In this document: positions 38,647-47,230 of the stretch, piece by piece
How the letters are laid out: each line of letters begins with the position of its first letter
Position numbering within the stretch: the first letter of the stretch is position 1
Source of the DNA: JANQMY01 sp965228775
Lineage (GTDB): Bacteria > Pseudomonadota > Alphaproteobacteria > JANQMY01
Length of the DNA stretch: 64,000 bases
Assembly (NCBI GenBank): GCA_965228775.1
Contig: OZ245840.1
Location: forward strand, 3,224,001 to 3,288,000
Direction of reading: 5' to 3'
Translations under genes and position numbers: made by a program
The notes under the pieces: model-generated
The model's database searches: none
Told to the model about the DNA's origin: nothing
The model's input: the letters and a program-made list of their open reading frames with translations, nothing else

Positions 38647-39305
38647 CTCGCTTTAGGTTTTCGCGTGTAATCCAGCATGGCGGCGCCACCGATGAGCGCG
38701 AAATAGGCCAACAATGCGGTGGTCGCGGCCGCTGTGGGGCCTGGAGGGGGCGGGCCGAATGTGTTGAACGCCTGCAGGGCAATCATGAAGCCCATGAAAA
38801 GCCCCGGTGAGTATTCGCCGAGCGGATGCGATGCTTCCGTGTATTGCTGATACAAAAAGACGCCGCCCACCAGGACGCCGATCTCTACGATCAAAGAAAT
38901 CTCACGATAGTGCCAAAGGCCGAAGCCAACTTTGGGCCCGCCGATCCACAATTCTAGATCTTGAGTATGGACGATGAGGTCCGCAAACCAGTGGGAGAGA
39001 ATGCCCAAACCGACCACGATGGCGGCCATGCGGCCTGCGCCCCTTTGAATCAGAAAATAAGCGCCCGCGCCGGCTGCCGCCCACACAAATGACATAATGA
39101 GACTGTGCGTGTACGGCATATGGTAGAGATCGAAATGGTTTGCGGCGGTGAAACCTGGGATGACGCGCATTTGCTCGATGCCGGTGAGAATGAAGATTGC
39201 CCACACAATGTCGACCAATTGCACGGCTGCAAACATATGCCAGAGCTTGACCTTGGGTTCGAGGGCCGCGCCCGCAAAGGCCGGTCCATAGTGGCCGATA
39301 AACAT
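38643..39305 (-). CDS. membrane protein of unknown function
   Basis: A 220-residue protein with about six helices. Conserved-looking histidines are MFIGHYGPAFAG at the start, PYTHSLIMSFVWA and SHWFADLIVHTQDLELW, which could bind metal. A distant similarity to YdjM-type membrane hydrolases is possible but unproven. It starts one base from the stop of the secreted CxxCH gene and is probably transcribed with it. Confidence 0.65.
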   Translation of the reverse strand: MFIGHYGPAFAGAALEPKVKLWHMFAAVQLVDIVWAIFILTGIEQMRVIPGFTAANHFDLYHMPYTHSLIMSFVWAAAGAGAYFLIQRGAGRMAAIVVGLGILSHWFADLIVHTQDLELWIGGPKVGFGLWHYREISLIVEIGVLVGGVFLYQQYTEASHPLGEYSPGLFMGFMIALQAFNTFGPPPPGPTAAATTALLAYFALIGGAAMLDYTRKPKAS

Positions 39306-40709
39306 CTAGTTTTCTTTGTCCTTCTCTCTCAGGTCACTTACCCACGCGTAGAATTCTTGCACATAGTCCGGGTCGATCGGGTTTGGCGTGAGCCCCACTT
39401 TCGCCGCGACGGCTTCCTGATTAAACAGAAATTCATGCATCACTTTCTCACTGTAATCTTCCAGAGGCAGCGCAAAGCCGCCTTGAGGCTGGGCGGTATA
39501 GGCGTTGAGGTGATAGTTCTGTCCACCAACACCTTCGATCGCATGGCAAAAGATGCATTCATTCTTTTGGGTAATGACTTCTTGGATGCGTGGCGGGTAG
39601 GACTTCATTTTCGCCAGCGGGTCTTCTTTTGAGAAGGCAATGCCTTTGAGGTGAAGGGCCGTTCGCTGGCGGAAAGGAAGATAAAGCTCGTCCGGTACAG
39701 GCTTGGTAAAAACCAAGGCCGGGCCCAGCGGTTTTGCCGAGATGTTGGGAACTTTCGTTTCCCAGCTATACATCAGATCGTTCCAGTAATACCAAGCCAG
39801 CTGATATAGGTTGGATTCATCATCGACAGTGACCACAATCTCCGGTCCATAGGCCGCATACTGATCAAGATCGAAAGCCATAAACTGGCCAAGCCGCGTG
39901 TTGATCGAAACATATTTGGCGCCGGGGGCAACGGCATCGCGATACGCGGCCAAGTCAAACGCCACATAACTGTCGAACGCCCACTGTTTGCCCACATGGG
40001 GGCCTTGACCAAAATGGCGCTCAAGAAACTTTCGAACCTGTTCGTTCATTGGTTTGGTGGACAAAAAATCTGTCTGCGCCAGAAAGCCCTTATTATTGTG
40101 ACCGAGATTGGGCCAAAGCTCATTGGCGGTGAGCAGCTTCATCAGCAGCTCGGAGCGCGGTGCGTAACCCATGAAATGTGAAATCGCCATGACAGCGCCG
40201 GGGTGCACCGGCTCGGCGGCGATCATGCCTGGGTCGAAGAACTTGAGCGAACTTTGAATGCCTTGTGCGCGAAAGGCCGACACATATTTCCGGGCCGCCG
40301 TCACGGTTTCTTGCGGGTCGGATTTTTCCACAAACGCGGTCAGCTTGGGAGCGCCCTCTTGCGCGGAGACCTTCATCTTGTCGTTCAACGCCGCCCGCAT
40401 GAGTACGACGCCGGAAACGGTGTCAGATGTGATGCCCGAGGCAAATAGATCAATAACCGCCTTTGATGATGCGCTGTCAGCTATCAAGATGCGTTTGTCC
40501 GCCGGTGCCAAGGTCGACAGTGCCGTCTTCACACATGGCGCGTCCTTTGCGGCACAGCCCAGTGCCGCAATGTCATAGCCTTCTTTTTCCCAGATCGCCG
40601 TGTCGGCGTCAGATACGCCTTGCCAAAATATGACGGAGCCAGCGGATGCGAAGGCGGCACCCGTTAGGGTCAAAAACACAATGAAACTTAGAAGCCCCCG
40701 AACCAGCAT
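39306..40709 (-). CDS. secreted protein with a single CxxCH heme motif
   Basis: A 467-residue protein with an N-terminal signal peptide (LLSFIVFLTLTGAAFA). Residues about 50-150 resemble an alpha/beta fold (DKRILIADSASSKAVIDLF). The only c-type heme motif is CIFCH at 385-389, followed by about 80 residues with a candidate Met ligand in EKVMHEFLF. This is probably a periplasmic monoheme protein fused to an unrelated domain. Its stop lies next to the downstream membrane-protein start. Electron transfer for the neighbouring YdeP enzyme is possible but unproven. Confidence 0.7.
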   Translation of the reverse strand: MLVRGLLSFIVFLTLTGAAFASAGSVIFWQGVSDADTAIWEKEGYDIAALGCAAKDAPCVKTALSTLAPADKRILIADSASSKAVIDLFASGITSDTVSGVVLMRAALNDKMKVSAQEGAPKLTAFVEKSDPQETVTAARKYVSAFRAQGIQSSLKFFDPGMIAAEPVHPGAVMAISHFMGYAPRSELLMKLLTANELWPNLGHNNKGFLAQTDFLSTKPMNEQVRKFLERHFGQGPHVGKQWAFDSYVAFDLAAYRDAVAPGAKYVSINTRLGQFMAFDLDQYAAYGPEIVVTVDDESNLYQLAWYYWNDLMYSWETKVPNISAKPLGPALVFTKPVPDELYLPFRQRTALHLKGIAFSKEDPLAKMKSYPPRIQEVITQKNECIFCHAIEGVGGQNYHLNAYTAQPQGGFALPLEDYSEKVMHEFLFNQEAVAAKVGLTPNPIDPDYVQEFYAWVSDLREKDKEN

Positions 40710-40822
40710 GGGCGAAATCTAGAGCAGAAAGGGCACAAGTGGAAACCCAATTGTCCTATGCGCTCTTGGCGGCGGCGCATGCACCGCCTATGCTGACAAA
40801 AAGTCAGTTATATGGAGGAAGT

Positions 40823-41695
40823 ATGTTTGATCTCAGCAACAAAGTGGCGGTGATTACCGGCGGGTGCAGCGGCATCGGGCGCGGCACCATTGATGTGTTC
40901 CACAAGGCGGGCGCCAAAGTGGTCTGTTTCGATATTCAGGACGAAAAAGGCGCCGCCATCGAAACGCTCCTGGGCGACAACGGCATGTATGTGCATGTGG
41001 ACGTGACCAGCCAAGAACAGATGGAAGCGGGTTTTGCCAAGGTGATGGACCGCTTCGGCCGTGTGGACACGTTGTTCAATAATGCGGGCGGATCTGAAGG
41101 CATCGGGACGGACCCCTTCGATATCGAGGCGCTTCACCGGACACAGGACTTGCTCGTCACCAGCGTCATTCTTGGGATGAAGTATGCGGTGCCGGTGATG
41201 GCGGCGCAGGGCGGCGGCTCGATCATCAACACGGCCAGCATTGCGGGCCTCCAGGCCGGTTATGGCGGGCTTGCTTATTCTTTGGCGAAAGGGTCCGTGG
41301 TGCATTTGTCGCGCGTTTCCGCCGCCAGTCTGGCGCAACAGAAAATCCGCGTGAACGCGATTTGTCCGGGCCTGATCCCCACATCGATCTTCGGTCTGGT
41401 GTTAGGCGACAGCATTGCGGAAGCGGACCAGCGGGCTGCCATGATCGCGGAAAGTGCGCATACGGCCCAGCCAATTCCTCAAGCAGGCAAGCCGGAAGAC
41501 ATCGGCCATGCAGTGGCGTTCTTTGCGAGTGATGAAGCAAGCTTTGTCACGGGCCAGTATCTTGCCGTGGATGGCGGGATCACGACAGGTCCCCGCAGCG
41601 CCTGGGATGTGGAAGCGTCCGGTGGCCTCTGGCGCAATATGGGCATGACCGAGGAACAGATCAAAGAAGTGATGGATCTAAGGTCGGGTGGATAA
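40823..41695 (+). CDS. short-chain dehydrogenase/reductase
   Basis: A 290-residue classical SDR. The NAD(P)-binding motif is TGGCSGIGRGTIDVF (TGxxxGxG), then NNAGG, catalytic Ser in NTASIAGLQAGYG and Tyr/Lys in YSLAK. The ATG at 40823 has a strong GGAGG; the longer upstream frame is not coding. Substrate unknown; the final 40 residues (GMTEEQIKEVM) extend beyond the standard fold. Confidence 0.93.
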   Translation: MFDLSNKVAVITGGCSGIGRGTIDVFHKAGAKVVCFDIQDEKGAAIETLLGDNGMYVHVDVTSQEQMEAGFAKVMDRFGRVDTLFNNAGGSEGIGTDPFDIEALHRTQDLLVTSVILGMKYAVPVMAAQGGGSIINTASIAGLQAGYGGLAYSLAKGSVVHLSRVSAASLAQQKIRVNAICPGLIPTSIFGLVLGDSIAEADQRAAMIAESAHTAQPIPQAGKPEDIGHAVAFFASDEASFVTGQYLAVDGGITTGPRSAWDVEASGGLWRNMGMTEEQIKEVMDLRSGG

Positions 41696-41704
41696 GGCTG
41701 TGAC

Positions 41705-41828
41705 GTCATCCCGGTTTTAAGCCGGCCTGCCTTCGCCGAAGCGAAGCTTGAGCTTCGCGCAGGCGGGGATCCATCACGTTCGTTAGATTTTTTTGTTAGG
41801 ATGGATCCCGCATCAAGTGCGGGATGAC
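41705..41828. repeat. interspersed palindromic repeat, GTCAT..ATGAC family (copy 5)
   Basis: Outer ends GTCATCCCGG and GCGGGATGAC pair. An inner stem CGAAGCGAAGC/GCTTGAGCTTCG lies in the middle. It sits between the SDR gene and the GIY-YIG gene, which starts 14 bases later. Confidence 0.85.
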
Positions 41829-41842
41829 GGACTGAAATTGGC

Positions 41843-42124
41843 ATGTCCTATTACGTCTACATCCTCGCCAACAAGCCGTTCGGGACACTCTACGTTGGCG
41901 TGACGAATGATTTGGTGCGACGGATATATGAGCACAAGGAACACCTAGTCGAAGGATTCACAAAAAAGTACGACGTCACAATGCTCGTTCATGTGGAAGT
42001 TTTTGGCGATATTGAAAACGCCATCTTGCGTGAGAAGAAGCTCAAAAGGTGGAAACGAGACTGGAAAATTGATCTCATCAATGAGAGTAACCCAGATTGG
42101 CAAGACCTATACACCAAACTCTAA
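41843..42124 (+). CDS. GIY-YIG nuclease-family small protein
   Basis: A 93-residue GIY-YIG domain protein. Its hallmark is YYVYILANKPFGTLYVGVTNDLVRRIYEHK, with the catalytic Tyr and Arg, and a later AILREKKLKRWKRDWKIDLI with the glutamate. Stand-alone proteins of this kind are common in proteobacteria, often near palindromic repeats. It is flanked on both sides by family-A repeats, and codon use is more AT-rich than around it. Confidence 0.9.
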   Translation: MSYYVYILANKPFGTLYVGVTNDLVRRIYEHKEHLVEGFTKKYDVTMLVHVEVFGDIENAILREKKLKRWKRDWKIDLINESNPDWQDLYTKL

Positions 42125-42125
42125 C

Positions 42126-42155
42126 GTCGTCCCGGCCTTGAGCCGGGACCCATCA
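42126..42155. repeat. half copy of the GTCAT..ATGAC repeat family
   Basis: CGTCGTCCCGG pairs with CCGGGACC just two bases after the GIY-YIG stop; no ATGAC end is present, so the element is truncated. Confidence 0.7.
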
Positions 42156-42175
42156 GAACGAAAACCCCGGCGCGG

Positions 42176-43192
42176 CTACTTCGCCACGGTGCTGTGAATC
42201 CTGAGCAGGTCGGGGATCGTGGCTGGATCACGTCTCCCGAAACCGCACTCCGTGGCGATGCTGAATGCGTCAGTATGCCTTTCCGCCACCGCCAAACGGT
42301 CCCGAGTGCCCTCTATACCATCTGTATGATGAATAAGTCCTAGCACCAGCCTCGTGTCACCGATGGCAAGGTTCTTCAGGGGCGCGAAGTAGGCATCATC
42401 ATTGCGCTCGCGCGGGACGGCCATGTGGATGAAGTCTAGCGCGTGGCCGACACCCTCACACAGCGCATTTGCGAATTTGACGGACGTGCCAAGGTCTTTC
42501 GGCTCAACGATGTGCTTGTGTCCCGGGTCGCCATAACATAAATGGATGCCCAGTTTGACCGTGGGCGGAATGTTCTGAGACAGGCTGTCAATCAAGGACA
42601 CCGTATCGCCTAACACGTCTTTCAGATGAATGGGCGGCCCGCCATCATAGGCTATGACTTCCAGGGCCGTGTCCCATTGCAGTGCAAGCTCGTCATGGGG
42701 GACAGCGGCCAAAATTTCTTCTACTTCGGCGGCCATGGCTTTCACATAAGCCGGCTGCACGGCGGCGCAATCTTCCGGCACCACAAAAGACTCAACAACT
42801 GCCGTAGGGGTGGGCAACGACACTTGGAATCGCACCGCCGCCGGAATGATTCCGTCTTTTTTCAAGCCGGTAAACAATTTGTAGGAGGTGATGGCTTCCT
42901 TAGCATAGCCGACGGGATCGAAAGCCAAAGAGGCCGCATCGCCGTTTAGTTTGAATTTAGGAGGTATTGGTGTGCCATCTGGCCTTGGCGCCGATGGTGG
43001 CGCTCTTTCAAACAGCGGGTGTTGTTCAAAAACTGCGCCCTGCCAGACAACCCAATAATGGCGCACGCCGGTTTCACCATCCGGATAGAAAAAGGCTTTG
43101 TCGCCCACCGTTTCGCTCAGAGTGCGGAAGACGGTTTCCGTATCTTCAAGGCCGATGCTGCCGACGAAATGAATAGGGTGTTTGCAGTTCAT
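42176..43192 (-). CDS. MetE-like (cobalamin-independent methionine synthase-like) protein
   Basis: A 338-residue protein resembling the MetE/UROD superfamily barrel, for example LGIHLCYGDPGHKHIV with His and Cys, and FSIATECGFGRRD near the end, the C-terminal zinc-type loop. The length is half of full MetE, so it is a short single-domain relative rather than methionine synthase itself. The start lies 41 bases after the arsC stop; probably the last gene of the mmsA-HAD-arsC unit. Confidence 0.7.
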   Translation of the reverse strand: MNCKHPIHFVGSIGLEDTETVFRTLSETVGDKAFFYPDGETGVRHYWVVWQGAVFEQHPLFERAPPSAPRPDGTPIPPKFKLNGDAASLAFDPVGYAKEAITSYKLFTGLKKDGIIPAAVRFQVSLPTPTAVVESFVVPEDCAAVQPAYVKAMAAEVEEILAAVPHDELALQWDTALEVIAYDGGPPIHLKDVLGDTVSLIDSLSQNIPPTVKLGIHLCYGDPGHKHIVEPKDLGTSVKFANALCEGVGHALDFIHMAVPRERNDDAYFAPLKNLAIGDTRLVLGLIHHTDGIEGTRDRLAVAERHTDAFSIATECGFGRRDPATIPDLLRIHSTVAK

Positions 43193-43233
43193 GGAGAGCC
43201 TCCCATCTTTTTTGGGAGACTCTACCGAAGAGA

Positions 43234-43581
43234 CTATAAAATCTCTAGGACGCTTTCCGGCGGCCGGCCGAGGCGCGCGCCTTTCGGCGTCATGACGATC
43301 GGGCGTTCGATAAGAATTGGGTTCTGGATCATCGCTTCGATAAGCTCGTCATCGGACTTGCCCTCATCCGCGAGATTGAGGTCCTTGTAGGCGGCTTCCT
43401 TTTTGCGCATGAGGTCGCGCGGCTTAAGGCCAAGCTCTTTCAACAGTGTTTTCAGCGTGGCCTTGGTCGGCGCGTCTTTCAAATATTCGACGATCGTCGG
43501 CGTCAGCCCTTTTTCTTCGATCAGGCCTAGGGTCTGACGCGATTTGGAACAGCGCGGATTGTGGAAGATGGTGATGGTCAT
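43234..43581 (-). CDS. arsenate reductase-family protein (ArsC/YfgD-like)
   Basis: A 115-residue thioredoxin-fold protein starting TITIFHNPRCSKSRQTLGLIEEKG, with the catalytic Cys near position 11. The LIERPIVMTPKGARLGRPPE motif is the family end. Both true arsenate reductases and YfgD-like proteins share this, so arsenic activity is likely but not certain; no arsR or arsB is nearby. Overlaps the HAD gene stop by four bases. Confidence 0.87.
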   Translation of the reverse strand: MTITIFHNPRCSKSRQTLGLIEEKGLTPTIVEYLKDAPTKATLKTLLKELGLKPRDLMRKKEAAYKDLNLADEGKSDDELIEAMIQNPILIERPIVMTPKGARLGRPPESVLEIL

Positions 43582-44342
43582 GATTTTTGTCCTTCATCCT
43601 GACGGCGCGACATTTCAAAAAGATCGATGATCTCGTTGAGATGTTCAATCGCATGATTAGGCTCGCGTTTGGCGTCACTTGGCACATCAAGTTGAGTGGG
43701 GTTGTGCCATATGGCGAAAATACCGTGATCTTGAGGGGCTTCCACCTCCCATGTGTAATTGTCGCCGATCATCCAGGTGTTTGATGCGTCAGCGCCAAGT
43801 ACTGCCAGGGCGTGTTGATACGCACGTGGATCCGGCTTGCCGAAGCCCGCTTCTTCCTCGATCTGGATATGATCAAAATAGGATTCAAGGCAGAATTGTT
43901 CGATCTTCCAACGTTGCGAGGTGGATGCGCCGTTGGTGACCAGCGCCAAGCGGATGTTTGCGGCCCGCAAATGTTCGAGGGTCTTGATGGCACCGTCTGC
44001 AATATGAAAACTGTCTACGCGTCTTTGCGTGAAATTGTCCGCGAGGCGAACAGCTCCAGCTTCGTCATCCAACCCCACATCATCAAAGGCGGCACAAACG
44101 ATATCCCGCCTTATATCGCTCATGGATTGCCAGCGTTGAATCTTGCTTTCGAGCAAACCATGCCAAATATGCCGAGCGGACTGTTGGATCGCATCCGCCA
44201 AAGCGTGGCCATCAACCCCCGGCAATGCATGGGTATGCTGCTCAATCACCTCGCGCCACAAAGCCTCGGCATCCTGGTGACGATACGTATTGAGAAGCGT
44301 ATCGTCGAGATCGAATAGAATGGCTTTTGGGTGAGGGGCCAA
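43578..44342 (-). CDS. HAD-superfamily hydrolase
   Basis: A 254-residue phosphatase-like protein. Motif I is ILFDLDDTLLNT with the nucleophile Asp, motif II LALVTNGAS, motif III GKPDPRAYQHAL with the Lys, and motif IV WMIGDNYTWEVEA with the acid pair. The helical cap between motif I and II is of the class I type. The substrate is unknown. It starts five bases after mmsA and overlaps arsC by four bases, so it is translationally coupled. Confidence 0.9.
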   Translation of the reverse strand: MAPHPKAILFDLDDTLLNTYRHQDAEALWREVIEQHTHALPGVDGHALADAIQQSARHIWHGLLESKIQRWQSMSDIRRDIVCAAFDDVGLDDEAGAVRLADNFTQRRVDSFHIADGAIKTLEHLRAANIRLALVTNGASTSQRWKIEQFCLESYFDHIQIEEEAGFGKPDPRAYQHALAVLGADASNTWMIGDNYTWEVEAPQDHGIFAIWHNPTQLDVPSDAKREPNHAIEHLNEIIDLFEMSRRQDEGQKS

Positions 44343-44347
44343 TTGGC

Positions 44348-45847
44348 TTATTTCATTGTTGGAATCACAAAGTCGGAACCTGATCTTACACCCGTCGGCC
44401 AGCGGGAGGTGACGGTCTTGATCTTGGTGTAGAAGCGCACGCCTTCCGGTCCGTGCTGGTTCACGCCGCCATACGCCGACCGCTTCCAGCCGCCGAATGT
44501 GTGATAAGCCAATGGCACAGGGATCGGCACGTTCACGCCCACCATGCCCACATTCACATTGCTGGCAAATTCGCGGGCCGCATCGCCGTCTTGCGTATAG
44601 ATCGCAACGCCATTGCCATATTGATGTTTGCTGGGCAGCGCCACGGCGTCTTGGTAGTTATCGGCGCGGACAATCTGAAGAACGGGGCCGAAAATTTCTT
44701 CCTTATAGGATTCCATGTCAGGCGTGACATTGTCGAACAGGCAGCCGCCCATGAAGTTGCCGTTTTCGTATCCTTGAAGGGAGAAATCGCGGCCATCGAC
44801 CACCAAGTCCGCGCCTTCCTGCACGCCTTGGTCCACAAAGCCTTTCACCTTGGCCATGTGTTCCTTGGTCACCAAGGGGCCGTAATTCGCGTCCGGATCG
44901 GTGGAAACGCCGACGACCAGAGACTCAACCCGCGGCTTCAAGCGCGTAATGAGTTCGTCCCCGATCTCTTTGCCGACCGGGACGGCGACGGGCAAGGCCA
45001 TGCACCGTTCGCCGGCAGAGCCATAGGCCGAACCGATTAGATCGTCCACCACACGGTCGAGATCCGCGTCGGGCAGGATGATCGCATGGTTCTTAGCGCC
45101 GCCCATGGCTTGAACGCGCTTACCATGGGCTGTGCCGGTGGCATAGATATATTCAGCAATCGCCGACGATCCTACAAAACTGACCGCATGGATGGCCGGA
45201 TCGGTGAGGATCGTGTCCACAGCTTCCTTGTCGCCATTGACCACATTCAGCACACCCGCCGGGCCGCCCGCTTCCATGAACAGCTCGGCCAGCCGCATGG
45301 GCACAGAGGGGTCTTTTTCGGATGGTTTGCATACGAATGTATTACCGCAGGCAATTGCGACGCCGAACATCCACATGGGGATCATGGCCGGGAAGTTGAA
45401 CGGCGTGATACCGGCAACAACACCCAAAGGCTGACGCATGGAATAGACGTCGATGCCGGGGCCGGCGCCTTCCGTGTATTCGCCCTTCATCAAATGGGGG
45501 ATGCCGCAGGCGAATTCGATCACTTCGAGGCCGCGCTGTATGTCCCCTTTCGAGTCGGCGATGACCTTGCCGTGCTCGTTGGACAGCATCTCAGCCAGCT
45601 GGTTCATATTCTTTTCAACCAGATGTTTGAATTCAAACATCACCCGCGCGCGGCGCTGCGGATTGGTGGCGCGCCAGTCGGGGAAGGCCTTTTCGGCAGC
45701 CGCTATGGCAGCGCGGACTTCGTCGGCGGTCGCCAGTGCCACTTTTGCCTGCACCTCGCCCGTGTTGGGATTGAAAACATCACCTGTACGACCACTGGTG
45801 CCGGTCACGTGTTCGCCATTGATGAAGTGATTGATCTCGCGGGTCAT
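44348..45847 (-). CDS. mmsA: methylmalonate-semialdehyde dehydrogenase (CoA-acylating)
   Basis: Converts methylmalonate or malonate semialdehyde to propionyl- or acetyl-CoA in valine and inositol breakdown. The 499-residue ALDH has TREINHFINGEHV at the start, FACGIPHLMKGEYTEGAGPGIDVYSMRQPLGV typical of MmsA, and the catalytic cysteine in GSAGERCMALPVAVPVG. GGAGCAG lies before the ATG. First gene of the minus-strand unit. Confidence 0.94.
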   Translation of the reverse strand: MTREINHFINGEHVTGTSGRTGDVFNPNTGEVQAKVALATADEVRAAIAAAEKAFPDWRATNPQRRARVMFEFKHLVEKNMNQLAEMLSNEHGKVIADSKGDIQRGLEVIEFACGIPHLMKGEYTEGAGPGIDVYSMRQPLGVVAGITPFNFPAMIPMWMFGVAIACGNTFVCKPSEKDPSVPMRLAELFMEAGGPAGVLNVVNGDKEAVDTILTDPAIHAVSFVGSSAIAEYIYATGTAHGKRVQAMGGAKNHAIILPDADLDRVVDDLIGSAYGSAGERCMALPVAVPVGKEIGDELITRLKPRVESLVVGVSTDPDANYGPLVTKEHMAKVKGFVDQGVQEGADLVVDGRDFSLQGYENGNFMGGCLFDNVTPDMESYKEEIFGPVLQIVRADNYQDAVALPSKHQYGNGVAIYTQDGDAAREFASNVNVGMVGVNVPIPVPLAYHTFGGWKRSAYGGVNQHGPEGVRFYTKIKTVTSRWPTGVRSGSDFVIPTMK

Positions 45848-46014
45848 GGGTGCTGCTCCTCGCTGCGAAAGGCCTTATCGTTGGCCCGTGTCTTAGCAGG
45901 GAGATTGGATTGCCTACAAGCATGATCCGAAAAAACGCGGCGTTTTCCGGGACTTGCTGCAATATTTATCACGTGGGTGCAAAAAGTATCGCGAATACGG
46001 TGCTTGCGGGTTGA

Positions 46015-46509
46015 CTAAGGGGCAAAGACCCCCGGCTCCAGTGCGGCCGGGCAAGAAAATCCGTTAATTGCCGCCTGGCCGTTCCGGTTCGTGGTGCGCA
46101 CGGTGGATTGGCTGTCGCCACCTGTCCCAACGGGGGCGCCCATGGAATTCAGCAGAGAAAGGCACCATTGATGCGCGGATCTCTCCGGGGCAGCGGCCGT
46201 TCCATTGGTGAATGAATAATCGCCTGCGGAATGGGATTGGCCGTCTTTCCCAATCCAGGCCGCGCCAAGAGCGCACTCAGCTTCGTTACAGCGGCTTGCG
46301 CATTGGCGGACCGATCCGTCCGCACAGGGGAGAGAGGACGACCGCGTGTCGCCATTGGCGATGGCGGAGAGGCGAAGGGTCTTGCCATTTACACTGGTGG
46401 TCGAGGTGATCGTCGTGGCGGCATAGGGCATGCTGACCGAAAACAGCACGACGCACAGAGCCATAATCGCGACACATATGTCCCCTACCGTATTGGACTG
46501 TTTCTTCAT
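46015..46509 (-). CDS. secreted Cys-rich protein of unknown function
   Basis: A 164-residue protein with a signal peptide (about 1-31, ending PYAA). The mature part has six cysteines near 62, 70, 74, 79, 116 and 153 (GSVRQCASRCNEAECALG), consistent with three disulfides. No known family recognised. It is divergent from the Nudix gene and does not share a clear operon. Confidence 0.6.
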   Translation of the reverse strand: MKKQSNTVGDICVAIMALCVVLFSVSMPYAATTITSTTSVNGKTLRLSAIANGDTRSSSLPCADGSVRQCASRCNEAECALGAAWIGKDGQSHSAGDYSFTNGTAAAPERSAHQWCLSLLNSMGAPVGTGGDSQSTVRTTNRNGQAAINGFSCPAALEPGVFAP

Positions 46510-46578
46510 GTTCCGCCGTCTTCCAGAATTCCTTCCGTATATTCCAAGCCAAATGCGTTAAAATTTTGAAAGCCGTTT

Positions 46579-47220
46579 ATGACCAACAAAACTCCGCAGG
46601 AGCCGGACTGGCTCGCTGTTGCGCGTGAACTTCAGGCCCTTGCCCAAAATGGGCTCACTTACACCGAAAACCCGTACGATGTGGAGCGCTATGAGCAGCT
46701 GTTGAAAGCCGTCGCCAAAATGCTGGCGCATGGATTTTCAGTGGACCCTGTCGACGTGCAAGACGTGTTTGGCGGGCTGCGCGGCTACGTAACGCCTCAA
46801 GTGGATGTGCGGGGGGCCATTTTTCGCGGTGATACCGTGCTGCTGGTGCAGGAAAAGTCCGACCAAAGATGGACCTTGCCGGGTGGCTTTTGCGATGTGA
46901 ATTTGTCGTCGGCGGAAAATGTGGTGAAAGAGATTCACGAAGAGGCAACGGTTGACGCGAAAGTCAAAAAGCTGATTGGCGTTTACGATAAGCGAAAGCA
47001 TCTGCCCGAAGAATCGCGCCAATACCGGCATATCTACAAGATCTTCTATCTCTGCGAAATCATCAGTGGCGAACCGGCGCCTGGTATGGAAACTCAGGGA
47101 GCTGAGTTTTTTCAGGTGCAGAGCCTACCGCCTTTGTCGATAGGGCGTGTGGCGGAAACGCAAATCATGGAAGCGTATGCCCATCATCAAGATCCCGACC
47201 GTATGCCGTATTTTGAGTAA
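46579..47220 (+). CDS. Nudix hydrolase with N-terminal extension domain
   Basis: A 213-residue protein. The N-terminal 70 residues (helical, ending DVFGGLRGYVTPQVDVRG) match the Nudix N-terminal domain of ADP-ribose hydrolase-like proteins. The Nudix box GGFCDVNLSSAENVVKEIHEEAT lacks the usual first Glu (Leu) and has Lys for Arg; both substitutions are known for this subgroup, while the EEAT end keeps the metal-binding pair. The substrate is unknown. Confidence 0.85.
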   Translation: MTNKTPQEPDWLAVARELQALAQNGLTYTENPYDVERYEQLLKAVAKMLAHGFSVDPVDVQDVFGGLRGYVTPQVDVRGAIFRGDTVLLVQEKSDQRWTLPGGFCDVNLSSAENVVKEIHEEATVDAKVKKLIGVYDKRKHLPEESRQYRHIYKIFYLCEIISGEPAPGMETQGAEFFQVQSLPPLSIGRVAETQIMEAYAHHQDPDRMPYFE

Positions 47221-47230
47221 CTCTCACACC

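Noticed and set aside
41705..42155. possible CRISPR array or attachment site near the GIY-YIG gene
   Set aside because: Only one full and one half palindrome with different sequence; no regular spacer or repeat unit.
46840..46960. Nudix box as degenerate and inactive
   Set aside because: Leu and Lys at the variant positions are typical of this Nudix subgroup, so loss of function is not implied.
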